Origin: Deinococcus sp.
GTDB taxonomy: Bacteria > Deinococcota > Deinococci > Deinococcales > Deinococcaceae
DNA length: 17,462 nt
Assembly (NCBI RefSeq): GCF_018260555.1
Contig: NZ_JAGLBB010000063.1
Location: 1-17,462, forward strand
Direction of reading: 5' to 3'
The notes beneath the pieces were generated by a model. It saw only the letters and a list, made by a program, of their open reading frames with translations, was not told where the DNA came from and ran no database searches. This document shows positions 1-7,662 of the stretch, one piece after another. Position 1 is the first letter of the stretch, and each line of letters begins with the position of its first letter. Both the position numbers and the translations under genes were made by a program.

Positions 1-101
1 ATTTGCAGTAACTATTATGCTCATACAAAACGGGAACAAGCGTTTTTTGCCGTGTTTATCGTGCTGAGCAGTTACGCTTCAACGTACTTAGTGGGAACGG
101 A
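1..101. other. AT-richer intergenic edge, no gene seen
   Basis: This stretch is clearly richer in A and T than the rest of the window and has no open frame with coding character. It lies downstream of the minus-strand lipoprotein gene that ends at 102. It contains a T6 run (43-48), but I found no convincing GC stem next to it, so a terminator is not called. Confidence 0.5.
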
Positions 102-536
102 TCAGAGCGGCGCGCAGACCGGCACGTTTGCCAGGGCACTGGCTTCGTGCACGTTGATGTACTTCGCGTCCTTCAGGTCAGCGGTGGATTGCAGGCCCTT
201 GATGGTCAGCTTGCCGTTGGCGTCGCTGGTGCCGGTGCCCAGCACGCCGCCCACGATTTCCCCGCCGGACTTGCAGGGGTCGGTGCTGGCGGTGCCCATC
301 TTGTGGTAGTGCGACAGGTAGTTGGTGTTGGCTTTCAGGCCACTGAGGGTCAGGGTGGTCACACGGTCGCCGCTGTTCAGGTCCACGTATTTGGCCGTGC
401 CGGAGGGAGTGGTGTACCCGGAAAGTTTCATGTCCGTGAACGCCTTGGAGACGCTCTTACCGGAGACATCAGGGGCCTGATTGCAGGAGGAGAGGGCAAC
501 GGTTCCGACGAGGGCCAGCAGCGTAAGTTTCTTCAT
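102..536 (-). CDS. Small lipoprotein with a Cu/Zn-SOD-like / CHRD-like beta domain
   Basis: The protein has 144 residues. It starts with a lipoprotein signal (MKKLTLLALVG, then the lipobox-like L-S-S-C with Cys18), so it is probably anchored to a membrane. The rest resembles a shortened Cu/Zn superoxide dismutase. His76-Tyr-His78 followed by Cys88 matches the HxH copper pair and first disulfide Cys. INVHE with His130 matches the late VVHE copper ligand. Cys141 near the end (VCAPL) matches the second disulfide Cys. The zinc loop of classical enzymes, with the bridging His and the other zinc ligands, is missing, and I see no counterpart of the catalytic Arg. It may therefore be a copper-only or non-catalytic member, or a CHRD-type protein. 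The start at 536 is chosen because GGAGG precedes it by 9 nt and because the signal peptide begins there. The gene is divergent from the glycoside-hydrolase-like gene. Confidence 0.72.
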   Translation of the reverse strand: MKKLTLLALVGTVALSSCNQAPDVSGKSVSKAFTDMKLSGYTTPSGTAKYVDLNSGDRVTTLTLSGLKANTNYLSHYHKMGTASTDPCKSGGEIVGGVLGTGTSDANGKLTIKGLQSTADLKDAKYINVHEASALANVPVCAPL

Positions 537-545
537 GATGTTTCC

Positions 546-550
546 TCCGG
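546..550 (-). promoter_or_regulatory. Shine-Dalgarno of the SOD-like lipoprotein, next to a C8 tract
   Basis: On the minus strand GGAGG is followed nine bases later by ATG at 536. Just upstream is an uninterrupted run of eight C (plus-strand G run 552-559). This is one of only three gene starts in the window with a clear ribosome binding site, and it fixes the start codon. Confidence 0.7.
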
Positions 551-653
551 TGGGGGGGGCTATTGGTGGTGCCATTCGAGCGTAACACGAGAACAGGCTG
601 CCCGGATGCGCAAGTGAGCGGCGGGTATTCATGCGCCCTTCAGGCGGGTGCGC

Positions 654-659
654 TAGCCT
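654..659 (+). promoter_or_regulatory. Candidate -10 (TAGCCT), short leader
   Basis: TAGCCT lies 13 nt before ATG 673. This predicts an mRNA leader of about 7 nt, longer than at the truly leaderless genes of the window. No clear -35 or ribosome binding site is visible. Confidence 0.45.
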
Positions 660-672
660 GCCGGGAACCACT

Positions 673-2262
673 ATGACGCCTCCTTTGCTGCGCCGCGCCG
701 CGCCTCTGATCCTGACCTGCACGCTGGCCCTGGGGGGCGTTCAGGCCACCGCACCCACCGCGCCCGCTCCGGTAGAACCCACTTCTGCGGCCCCTGCACT
801 GGTGGTGTCTGCGCCCGCCGCGCCGGTTGCCGAGCCGGGCGCGAACCTGCGGGGCCTGTGGATCGATGCGTTCGGGCCGGGCCTGAAGACGCGGGCGCAG
901 GTCGCGCAGACCGTCGTGGACGCGCAGCGCATGGGCGTGAACACGCTGTTCGTGCAGGCCATCCGCCGCGCCGACTGCCTGTGCCTGAAAGCCAGCGTGC
1001 CCACCGTGACCGACCCGGACCTGGAGAAGAACTTCGATCCGCTGCAGGTCATTACAACGCTGGCGCACGCGCGCGGGATGCGCGTGATCGCGTGGGTCAG
1101 CGTGACCGGGGTGGGGAACACAGCCGCGCCGAACACCAGCCCGGCCCACGTGCTGCGCGGGCACGGCGCGCAGGCGGGCGCGGCGTCCTGGGTGGCGCGC
1201 CGCCCGGACGGCACCTGGCAGGAGGGCCGCGACACGTGGCTGGACGCCGCGATTCCCGATGCGGCGGCGTACATGACCGAGGCGGTCGTCAGTCTGATCC
1301 GGAATTACCCGGTAGATGGCGTGCAACTGGACCGCATCCGCTACCCGGACGGGGGCACGTGGGGCTACGACCCGAAAACCCTGGCCCGTTACCGCGCCGA
1401 GACTGGCCGCGCCGGAACGCCTGCCACGACCGACCCGCAGTGGGCCGCGTGGAAGCGCGAGCAGGTCACGAACCTCGTGCGGCGGATCACGCTGGAGGTC
1501 AAGTCGTTGCGGCCGGACGCGTGGGTCAGCGCGGCGACCATCACGTACCTGACGGCGCCTCGCCCCGGCGACCTGGGTGGCTTTGCGCGCACCCGCACGT
1601 ACGGGGACGTGCTTCAGGACTGGCCCGCGTGGATGCAGAGCGGCCTGATCGACCTGAACGTTCTGATGAACTACAAGCGGGACACGGTCGCCCCGCAGGC
1701 CGACTGGTTTAACGGCTGGAACGCGTTTGCGCTGTCGGTCCGTGACCGCCCGGACGGCGCACGGACGGCCCTGGCGGCCGGGACGGCCATGTACCTGAAC
1801 GCGCCGGACATCACGGCCGCGCAGGCCCGCCGGACCGTGCAGACCGGGCTGGGCTGGGTGGGGTACTCGTACCGCACGCCGACCGCCGCGGTGTACGGGC
1901 AGCGCGAGTTGGCGGCGCAGGGCCTGAAGGCCATCGCGGCGGCCCTGGGCGAGCCGGGCATGCCCCTGGAACGCCCGCTGGCCTGGACGGACGCGCCGCC
2001 CACCGTGCGTGGACTGCTAGGCCGCGTGACGGGCACGGCCACGCCGGGAGGCCGCGCCGTGCAGGCCCTCCAGCAGGGTCAGGTAGTGGCCGAAAGCGTC
2101 ACGGACGTCCTGGGGTACTACGGGTTCGCGGCGCTGCCCGCCGGGAAGACCGAGGTGCGTGTCAGCGGTCAGCGCTGGGCGGACACCATTCCCGAGCGGG
2201 GCGTGGTGCGTCTCCCGAACCTGCTGGTCCGCGATACGCCGGTCATGCCCGTCAGGCAGTAA
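673..2262 (+). CDS. Secreted GHL10/DUF187-type glycoside-hydrolase-like protein
   Basis: The protein has 529 residues from ATG 673. Residues 1-27 form a signal peptide (two Arg, hydrophobic stretch, ending VQA). A Pro/Ala-rich linker runs to about residue 55. The TIM-barrel-like domain of the glycosyl hydrolase-like 10 family then begins with RGLWID (60-65). It contains DGVQLDRIRYPDG (215-227), in which Asp220 sits where the family places a catalytic acid. The C-terminal part (about 443-505, RGLLGRVTG to KTEVRVSG) looks like a carboxypeptidase-regulatory, Ig-like fold. The natural substrate is unknown; related proteins are thought to act on cell-surface glycans. An in-frame ATG at 631 would add 14 residues but destroys the signal-peptide start. 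A -10-like TAGCCT (654-659) ends 13 nt before ATG 673. The stop TAA directly touches repeat copy A. Confidence 0.8.
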   Translation: MTPPLLRRAAPLILTCTLALGGVQATAPTAPAPVEPTSAAPALVVSAPAAPVAEPGANLRGLWIDAFGPGLKTRAQVAQTVVDAQRMGVNTLFVQAIRRADCLCLKASVPTVTDPDLEKNFDPLQVITTLAHARGMRVIAWVSVTGVGNTAAPNTSPAHVLRGHGAQAGAASWVARRPDGTWQEGRDTWLDAAIPDAAAYMTEAVVSLIRNYPVDGVQLDRIRYPDGGTWGYDPKTLARYRAETGRAGTPATTDPQWAAWKREQVTNLVRRITLEVKSLRPDAWVSAATITYLTAPRPGDLGGFARTRTYGDVLQDWPAWMQSGLIDLNVLMNYKRDTVAPQADWFNGWNAFALSVRDRPDGARTALAAGTAMYLNAPDITAAQARRTVQTGLGWVGYSYRTPTAAVYGQRELAAQGLKAIAAALGEPGMPLERPLAWTDAPPTVRGLLGRVTGTATPGGRAVQALQQGQVVAESVTDVLGYYGFAALPAGKTEVRVSGQRWADTIPERGVVRLPNLLVRDTPVMPVRQ

Positions 2263-2409
2263 TGCGGACTCCGTGATGGGCTGCAAGGACCGTTCAATTC
2301 TGAATCAATTCGAGCGGACGCGAATAGGAACAGCAGACGCCCCTTCGCGGTATGGAGCCACAGGCGGCGCTTTTCCGACTGTGGTGGAATGGAGCGGAAT
2401 CCGTTTAAG
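2263..2409 (+). repeat. Dispersed repeat copy A (MITE-like, full length)
   Basis: About 147 bp starting directly after the stop codon of the preceding gene. The left end (TGCGGACTCCG) and right end (CGGAATCCGT) are imperfect inverted repeats of each other. The core includes TTCTGAATCAATTCGAGCGG and GCTTTTCCGACTGTGG. By eye it differs from copy B at about 14 of 107 aligned core positions. It has no coding capacity of its own. It resembles the small non-coding repeats (SNRs) described in Deinococcus radiodurans and could be a non-autonomous transposable element. Confidence 0.75.
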
Positions 2410-2469
2410 AACAGGGAAGCAGGAACCCACCCGGCGCGCGTTGGGTCCATCCCCTGCGGGCGGGGCGGG

Positions 2470-2475
2470 TACACT
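2470..2475 (+). promoter_or_regulatory. Leaderless -10 (TACACT) of the flavin reductase gene
   Basis: TACACT ends 6 nt before ATG 2482, so transcription would start at about the A of the start codon. No ribosome binding site is present. The -35 region is not recognisable. Confidence 0.7.
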
Positions 2476-2481
2476 CGCCGC

Positions 2482-2970
2482 ATGAGTGACACACCCCTTG
2501 CCGGACTGAACGCCACGGAATTCCGTCAGACCCTGGGCCGCTTCGCGAGCGGCGTCACGGTCATCACCGCCACGGACGGCCAGACGCGCCGGGGCATGAC
2601 CGCCAGCGCGTTCGTGTCGGTCAGCCTGAGGCCGCCGCTGATTCTGGTCGGCGTGGACACGCGGGCGCACATGCATGCACTGCTGTCCGGCGAGTCGGTC
2701 ACGCATTTCGGCGTGAACGTCCTGTCGGCCACGCAGCGGCACCTGAGTGATCAGTTTGCCGGGAAGCCCGGCCCCGAGGAGCGCGTGCCGTGGTTCGAGC
2801 ATGAAGGTCTGCCCCTGATCGGTGGCAGCGTCGCGCAACTGGTGTGCCGCAAGGAGCAGGCCATCACGGCGGGCGATCACACGCTGTTCATGGGTTTCGT
2901 GGAGTACAGCCGCTACACCGACGACGACCCGCTGGTGTACTTCCGTGGGCAGTACCACGAGCTGGGGTAA
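2482..2970 (+). CDS. Flavin reductase-like, FMN-binding split-barrel protein
   Basis: The protein has 162 residues and is cytoplasmic. It has the pattern of the flavin reductase-like domain (HpaC/DIM6/NTAB group): RFASGVTVIT at 20-29, GMTASAFVSVSL at 38-49 where FMN phosphate and ring contacts lie, GVNVL at 77-81, and a GDHTLFMGFV strand at 131-140 near the end. Such proteins reduce FMN or FAD with NAD(P)H, often as partners of two-component monooxygenases. No monooxygenase partner is adjacent, so the physiological role is open. The frame is open upstream to 2389, but ATG 2482 is chosen because the leaderless -10 TACACT sits 6 nt before it and the upstream part runs into repeat copy A. The length is normal for single-domain members. 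Confidence 0.82.
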   Translation: MSDTPLAGLNATEFRQTLGRFASGVTVITATDGQTRRGMTASAFVSVSLRPPLILVGVDTRAHMHALLSGESVTHFGVNVLSATQRHLSDQFAGKPGPEERVPWFEHEGLPLIGGSVAQLVCRKEQAITAGDHTLFMGFVEYSRYTDDDPLVYFRGQYHELG

Positions 2971-3026
2971 GACGGACTGCGCTCCACCGCAGAGGAGGTG
3001 CGTCCGGGCGGCGAGGGGGGGTGGGC

Positions 3027-3032
3027 TACACT
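3027..3032 (+). promoter_or_regulatory. Leaderless -10 (TACACT) of the metallophosphoesterase gene
   Basis: TACACT ends 7 nt before ATG 3040, and no ribosome binding site lies between. This spacing selects ATG 3040 over the in-frame ATG at 2998. Confidence 0.7.
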
Positions 3033-3039
3033 CCGGACT

Positions 3040-3786
3040 ATGATTCGCCTCGCCATTCTCGCGGACCTGCACGCCAATCTGGCGGCCACGCTCGCGGTTC
3101 ACGCAGACCTTCAGCGGCGCGGTCTGACCGACATCTGGATTCTGGGCGACCTGGTCGGCAAGGGCCCCCGCCCCCGCGAAGTGCTCGACTGGGCGCAGGC
3201 GCACGCCACGCGTGTCATTCAGGGTAACTGGGACGCCCGCGTGGCCGGAGCCACCCACCGCCCCCAGGACCTCTGGCCGCGCAGCCGCCTGACGCCGGCG
3301 CAACTCACGTACCTGGGCGAACTGCCCTACGGGATCGAGGAGCAGTTCGGGGGCGCGTGGTGGCGTTTCGTGCATGCCAGCAGCCGGGGCCTGTTTCACC
3401 GCCTGTACCCGCACAGCAGCCTGCACGACCAGATCGAGGCCTTCGCGCCCAACCCGCAGCACGGCCTGACCCAGTACGCCGACGCGCTGGTGTACGCCGA
3501 CATGCACGAGGCCCTGCTGCTGGACGTGGAGGGCCGCCCGCTGATCAACTGCGGTAGCGTGGGCAACCCGCTGGACTCCACGCTGCCGTGCTACCTGATC
3601 CTTGAATTCGACCCGCACAGTCCCAACCACACCGCGACCTTCGTGCGCCTCACGTACGACCGCGACGAGGAAATCAGCGCCGCCGAGGCCAGCGACATGC
3701 CGTTCACCCGCGAGTACGTCGCGGAACTCCTGACCGGCGCGTACCAGAAACGCCGCGCCCGCACCGGCGAGTCATCCAGTCCTTGA
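3040..3786 (+). CDS. Calcineurin-like metallophosphoesterase with altered metal motifs
   Basis: The protein has 248 residues. Metallophosphoesterase motifs are in order: DLH (Asp9, His11), GD (Gly36-Asp37, in GDLVGKGP), GNWD (62-65, in place of GNHD), His112 (FVHASS), and ADMH (153-156) where the family usually has GHTH or GHSH. It then shows the typical NCGSVGNPLD stretch (170-179). The GNHD His is therefore Trp64, and the first His of GHxH is Asp154. The set still offers two-metal ligands, so activity is plausible, but substrate preference cannot be told. The C-terminus (about 225-248) is an added basic/Ser tail. The upstream flavin reductase gene ends 70 nt earlier, and this gene has its own leaderless promoter, so it is probably transcribed separately. 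Confidence 0.82.
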   Translation: MIRLAILADLHANLAATLAVHADLQRRGLTDIWILGDLVGKGPRPREVLDWAQAHATRVIQGNWDARVAGATHRPQDLWPRSRLTPAQLTYLGELPYGIEEQFGGAWWRFVHASSRGLFHRLYPHSSLHDQIEAFAPNPQHGLTQYADALVYADMHEALLLDVEGRPLINCGSVGNPLDSTLPCYLILEFDPHSPNHTATFVRLTYDRDEEISAAEASDMPFTREYVAELLTGAYQKRRARTGESSSP

Positions 3787-3831
3787 GGGTCCTGTGCACC
3801 CCCGTTTGCGCCCCTGCTTGCGCGCGTTCGG

Positions 3832-3837
3832 TAGACT
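3832..3837 (+). promoter_or_regulatory. Leaderless -10 (TAGACT) of the cyclophilin gene
   Basis: TAGACT ends 7 nt before ATG 3845. There is no ribosome binding site, and the spacing fits a transcript starting at the start codon. Confidence 0.7.
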
Positions 3838-3844
3838 GTGCCTC

Positions 3845-4411
3845 ATGAGCGACCTTTACCAGGCAGACGGTTTCACGCCCACCCCCGAACTCAGCACCGA
3901 GCGCCAGACCAGCTTCAAGGCCGCCCCGGAACTCGGGGACGGCATCGAACCCGGCAAGAGCTACCGCGCCGTGCTGGAGACCAGCAAGGGCCGCATGGTC
4001 GTCGAACTGCACGCCGACGACGCGCCCGTCACCGTGAACAGCTTCGCGTACCTGCTGCGCCACCACTACTACGACGGCATCCAGTTCCACCGTGTCATCA
4101 ACGGCTTCATGGCGCAGGCCGGTGACCCCACCGGCACCGGGGCGGGCGGTCCCGGCTACGACTTCGAGGACGAGCACAACCAGCACCGCCACCAGGGCAA
4201 GGGTGTCCTGAGCATGGCCAACCGTGGCCCGAACACCAACGGCAGCCAGTTCTTCATCACCTTCACCGACACCCCCCACCTCGACGGCCGTCACACCGTG
4301 TTCGGCCGGGTCGTGGAAGGCCTGGACGTGCTCGACCGCCTGACCCGCATCGAGCCCGGCATGCGCGGCACGCCCGACGTGATCGAAACCGCGTACCTCG
4401 TCGAGAAATAA
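3845..4411 (+). CDS. Cyclophilin-type peptidyl-prolyl cis-trans isomerase
   Basis: The protein has 188 residues. No signal peptide is seen, so it is probably a cytoplasmic folding helper that isomerises Xaa-Pro bonds. Cyclophilin motifs are all present: FHRVINGFMAQAGD (81-94) with catalytic Arg83, Phe88 and Gln91, then GGPGYDFEDE (101-110), NGSQFFIT (132-139) and HLDGRHTVFGRV (145-156). The first 37 residues are a polar extension before the barrel. The length is slightly above that of minimal bacterial cyclophilins. The start at 3845 is fixed by the leaderless -10; the open frame begins upstream at 3794 but that part lies over the promoter. The gene converges on the antiporter gene, with only the shared stem-loop between them. 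Confidence 0.92.
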   Translation: MSDLYQADGFTPTPELSTERQTSFKAAPELGDGIEPGKSYRAVLETSKGRMVVELHADDAPVTVNSFAYLLRHHYYDGIQFHRVINGFMAQAGDPTGTGAGGPGYDFEDEHNQHRHQGKGVLSMANRGPNTNGSQFFITFTDTPHLDGRHTVFGRVVEGLDVLDRLTRIEPGMRGTPDVIETAYLVEK

Positions 4412-4413
4412 GT

Positions 4414-4482
4414 CGAGGGTTGAAAGTTGATGGTTGATAGATCGGGGCAATCCCCAGTCCATCAACCATCAACTTTTGACCA

Positions 4483-4492
<10 letters not shown>
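4414..4492. terminator. Large shared stem-loop between convergent genes
   Basis: CGAGGGTTGA (4414-4423) pairs with TCAACCCTCG (4483-4492), and AGTTGATGGTTGAT (4425-4438) pairs with ATCAACCATCAACT (4461-4474), with an asymmetric internal loop. A GGGG-CAAT-CCCC hairpin sits in the centre (4444-4455). The right arm includes the last three codons and the stop codon of the antiporter gene. The structure reads equally on both strands, so it probably serves both the cyclophilin and antiporter transcripts. No strong U tract is present. Confidence 0.65.
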
Positions 4493-5736
<1,244 letters not shown>

Positions 5737-5743
5737 GCTGCCC

Positions 5744-5749
5744 ACCATA
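5744..5749 (-). promoter_or_regulatory. Leaderless -10 (TATGGT) of the antiporter gene
   Basis: On the minus strand TATGGT ends 7 nt before ATG 5736. It lies just beyond the rpoZ terminator, so the antiporter probably has its own promoter. Confidence 0.6.
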
Positions 5750-5771
5750 TCCGTCCGCGCCGCCCGGTGAA

Positions 5772-5800
5772 CGCAAACAGCGCCCACACTGGGGCGCTGT
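5772..5800 (-). terminator. Rho-independent terminator of rpoZ
   Basis: A perfect 9-bp stem (ACAGCGCCC 5777-5785 with GGGCGCTGT 5792-5800) has a 6-nt loop. On the minus strand it is followed by TTGCGTT. It lies 20 nt after the rpoZ stop codon. Confidence 0.8.
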
Positions 5801-5820
5801 CGGTCCTACTGGTCGCGGGT

Positions 5821-6120
5821 TCAGTCGCGTTCGCGTTCGCGTTCGGCGTTCAGCTGAGCCTGAAGCTGAGCCTGACGCTGCCGCACGTAATCCTGCTGAA
5901 AGCGTGGCTCGTCGATCAGGTTCGTGCCGACCGTGAGTTTCCCGGTCGCCAGTTCCCGCATGGCCTGCGTCACCAGGTTCCGGTGGCGCACGCGCTGCTC
6001 GACCGGCAGCACGCTCGGCGCGCCGGAACGCAACTGCAGGGCGCGCTTGGCCGTGACCACACTCAGTCGGTACTTGCTGTCCGTCATGGACAACAGCTTG
6101 TCAATGTCTTTTTCCGCCAT
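5821..6120 (-). CDS. rpoZ: RNA polymerase omega subunit
   Basis: The protein has 99 residues. It starts MAEKDIDKLLSMTDSKYRL and continues with VVTAKRALQL, the conserved omega-subunit region that holds the beta-prime C-terminus (S-R/K-Y-x-L ... AKRARQ in other bacteria). A charged, Gln/Arg/Glu-rich helix follows (about 75-99), ending ERERERD. It helps assembly and stability of RNA polymerase. The start at 6120 is supported by AGGGAGG 7-8 nt upstream. Upstream on the minus strand is a promoter-like TTGGTG-17 nt-TACAGT, and a terminator follows the gene, so it is probably monocistronic. The short repeated Arg/Glu and Gln/Ala codons at the 3' end create a local hexamer-like repeat. Confidence 0.92.
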   Translation of the reverse strand: MAEKDIDKLLSMTDSKYRLSVVTAKRALQLRSGAPSVLPVEQRVRHRNLVTQAMRELATGKLTVGTNLIDEPRFQQDYVRQRQAQLQAQLNAERERERD

Positions 6121-6182
6121 TCTCGCAACCTCCCTGAAACACTGCCGTCCCGCGTGAGGCGGGTGTGTTCCGTCAGCCCCCC

Positions 6183-6211
6183 ACTGTAGCCCAGCGGGGG
6201 CGAGGACACCA
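6183..6211 (-). promoter_or_regulatory. Candidate sigma-70-type promoter of rpoZ
   Basis: On the minus strand TTGGTG (6211-6206) and TACAGT (6188-6183) are separated by 17 nt. The predicted leader is about 55-60 nt. It contains a small hairpin (CCCGC 6149-6153 with GCGGG 6159-6163) and the AGGGAGG ribosome binding site. Confidence 0.5.
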
Positions 6212-6412
6212 AGCGCCCGCCCCACAATGCCCCCCGCGCGGGCCAATCGCGCCGCCACCTGTTCAGGCGTTGTACCTGCTGCATGACACTCATGGATGAG
6301 AAGGACGAGGCCGTGGAGGCCTACTCCCTACCTGAAAAAGCTTTTCTAACCCGGTAGCGCACGCGTGAAGCATGGGGGCGCCAAAGGGGCCTTTCCCACT
6401 TTCATGTCAAAA
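6212..6412. other. Intergenic stretch between rpoZ promoter and tRNA terminator, no gene seen
   Basis: Between the rpoZ start (6120) and the tRNA (6444) there are about 320 nt without a gene. The outer parts hold the rpoZ leader and promoter and the tRNA terminator. The middle holds only short self-complementary bits, for example AGGCC-GTGGA-GGCCT near 6310-6325 and AAAAAGCTTTT near 6334-6345. I see no open frame with coding character and no recognisable RNA gene. Confidence 0.45.
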
Positions 6413-6440
6413 GAAAAAACGCTCTCCTGGAGGGCGTTTT
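6413..6440 (-). terminator. Rho-independent terminator of tRNA-Thr
   Basis: AAAACGC (6416-6422) pairs with GCGTTTT (6434-6440), extended by a G-T wobble and further pairs around a CCTGG-like loop. On the minus strand the stem ends in a T6 run, then CTTTT. It lies directly downstream of the encoded CCA of the tRNA. Confidence 0.8.
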
Positions 6441-6443
6441 CTG

Positions 6444-6518
<75 letters not shown>

Positions 6519-6556
6519 GGGATACAGGTTGGAGTACTTCCGACGGAAGCTCAAAA

Positions 6557-6585
6557 AGTATAGGGAGTGCGTCGGGGAGTGTCAA
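6557..6585 (-). promoter_or_regulatory. Near-consensus sigma-70 promoter of tRNA-Thr
   Basis: On the minus strand a perfect TTGACA (6585-6580) is followed after exactly 17 nt by TATACT (6562-6557). The predicted start is about 32 nt before the mature tRNA 5' end. This is the strongest promoter in the window. Confidence 0.88.
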
Positions 6586-6627
6586 GGCGCAGTGTGGCGG
6601 TACCGGGTGCGGGGCTGGTTGTGGCCC

Positions 6628-6633
6628 TATGCT
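6628..6633 (+). promoter_or_regulatory. Leaderless -10 (TATGCT) of bshB1
   Basis: TATGCT ends 7 nt before ATG 6641, with no ribosome binding site. An in-frame ATG at 6629 lies inside this hexamer and would not be transcribed as a start. Confidence 0.65.
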
Positions 6634-6640
6634 GGCGGGC

Positions 6641-7375
6641 ATGGCAACCGCGGGGACTCCGGAGGCGTTCGAGACGATTCATGGTGTGGCAGGGCCGCTG
6701 GACTGGCTGTGCCTCGCGCCGCACCCGGACGACGCGGAGATCGGCGCGGGGGGCACGCTGATCCGGCTGGCCCGCGCGGGACGGGCCGTGGGTATTCTGG
6801 AGCTGTCGCGTGGCGAGCGGGGCACGCAGGGCACGCCGGACGTGCGCGTGGCCGAGTGCGTCCGCGCGGCGGCCATCATGGGCCTGACGTGGCGCGGGCA
6901 ACTGGGCCTGCCGGACGGCGAACTGCGGGACACGCTGGACGGCGCGCACGCGCTGGCGTCGGTGCTGCGGGTAGTGCGGCCCCGGGTGCTGGTCGTGCCG
7001 CACCACCGTGACCGGCACCCGGATCACTTCGGGACGTACCACCTGAGCAAGCGGGCCGTGCATCTGGCGCAACTGGCGAAGGCGGACCTGGGGGGAGAGC
7101 CGCACCGGGTGGGGCGGGTGCTGCTGTACCAGGGGAACGCGGACATCACCCCGAACGTGCTGATCGACGTGGAGGCCGTGCAGGACACCTGGGCGGCGGC
7201 GATCCTGGCGCACCAGAGTCAGTTCTCGGGGGCGGCCATCTCGGAGACGGTCACGCCGGAGATCGTGGAGCGTCGCCGCGCCCGCCTGACGTACTGGGGC
7301 ACCCTGGCGCGCGTGCGCTACGCCGAGGCCTTCGAGGCGGACTCGGCGCTGCTGGTGGACCCCCTGGCGCTGTAG
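6641..7375 (+). CDS. bshB1: N-acetylglucosaminyl-malate deacetylase (bacillithiol biosynthesis)
   Basis: The protein has 244 residues and belongs to the PIG-L/LmbE zinc deacetylase family. It shows LAPHPDDAEIGAGGT (25-39) with zinc ligands His28 and Asp31, LSRGERGTQGTP (55-66), LGLPDGELRD (88-97), and PHHRDRHPDHFGTYHLSKRA (120-139), in which His129 fits the third metal ligand. The run SRGERGTQGTP plus the late HQSQF is characteristic of the BshB1 subgroup. It removes acetate from GlcNAc-malate, the second step to bacillithiol, the low-molecular-weight thiol of Deinococcus and Firmicutes. No other bsh gene is adjacent. The tRNA-Thr promoter is divergent from it. The start at 6641 follows from the leaderless -10. 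Confidence 0.9.
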   Translation: MATAGTPEAFETIHGVAGPLDWLCLAPHPDDAEIGAGGTLIRLARAGRAVGILELSRGERGTQGTPDVRVAECVRAAAIMGLTWRGQLGLPDGELRDTLDGAHALASVLRVVRPRVLVVPHHRDRHPDHFGTYHLSKRAVHLAQLAKADLGGEPHRVGRVLLYQGNADITPNVLIDVEAVQDTWAAAILAHQSQFSGAAISETVTPEIVERRRARLTYWGTLARVRYAEAFEADSALLVDPLAL

Positions 7376-7393
7376 GTCGCCCCGGCCTGCCGC

Positions 7394-7527
7394 TCATACG
7401 GCCGCGTCTGTTTCGTTCATCACCCGCCACCACACCGGGTTGCCCATTCCACGCCCGGAATCCGTTCTGCTTCCACTCGCTTCGCTTTGAAGGAGCTGCA
7501 CAGACCCTTCAACCGCGGTCCGTCTCA
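7394..7527 (-). repeat. Degenerate partner unit of repeat copy B
   Basis: Read on the minus strand, GAGACGGACCGCGGTTGA (from 7527) is followed by GTGCAGCTCCTTCAA and ends near ACGGATTCCGGGC (7467-7455). This is a shorter and more diverged version of the left half of the repeat family, head-to-tail with copy B. An ATACGG...CTGTTTCGTTC stretch at 7396-7421 may be a further family end. Boundaries are approximate. Together with copy B it fills almost all of the 285-nt gap between bshB1 and the ParA gene. Confidence 0.5.
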
Positions 7528-7662
7528 GACGGACTTCGCTCCACTGCGCCACAGTCGGAAAAGCACCGCCTGCGGCTCCATACCGCGAAGTCCGTCTGTT
7601 GTTCCTGCTCGCGTCCGCTCGGATTGATTCAGAACTGCACCGAATCAACCGCAGTCCGTCTC
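7527..7662 (-). repeat. Dispersed repeat copy B (MITE-like)
   Basis: Read on the minus strand it begins inside the stop codon of the ParA gene (GAGGGC-TGA-GACGGACTGCGG). It continues with TTGATTCGGTGCAGTTCTG and the core shared with copy A, and ends AGTCCGTCTGAG. The ends are inverted repeats (AGACGGACTKCG). At its far end lies the near-perfect palindrome GTCCGTCT-C-AGACGGAC (7519-7535). Confidence 0.75.

Noticed and set aside
1..101. Radiation-desiccation response motif or strong terminator in the AT-rich left edge
   Set aside because: No palindrome resembling the known RDRM site and no GC stem next to the T run could be found.
2305..3630. Long minus-strand open frame opposite the flavin reductase and metallophosphoesterase genes
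   Set aside because: It is antisense to two genes with clear family motifs, has low-complexity composition (many Arg, Gly, Val, Gln) and no recognisable motif. High-GC DNA keeps such frames open by chance.
6300..6412. Small RNA gene upstream of rpoZ
   Set aside because: Short self-complementary pieces exist, but no promoter plus terminator pair frames them; the terminator here belongs to tRNA-Thr.
7376..7660. Remnant transposase gene between bshB1 and the ParA gene
   Set aside because: The similarity in this gap is to the short non-coding repeat family; no transposase motif appears in any frame.
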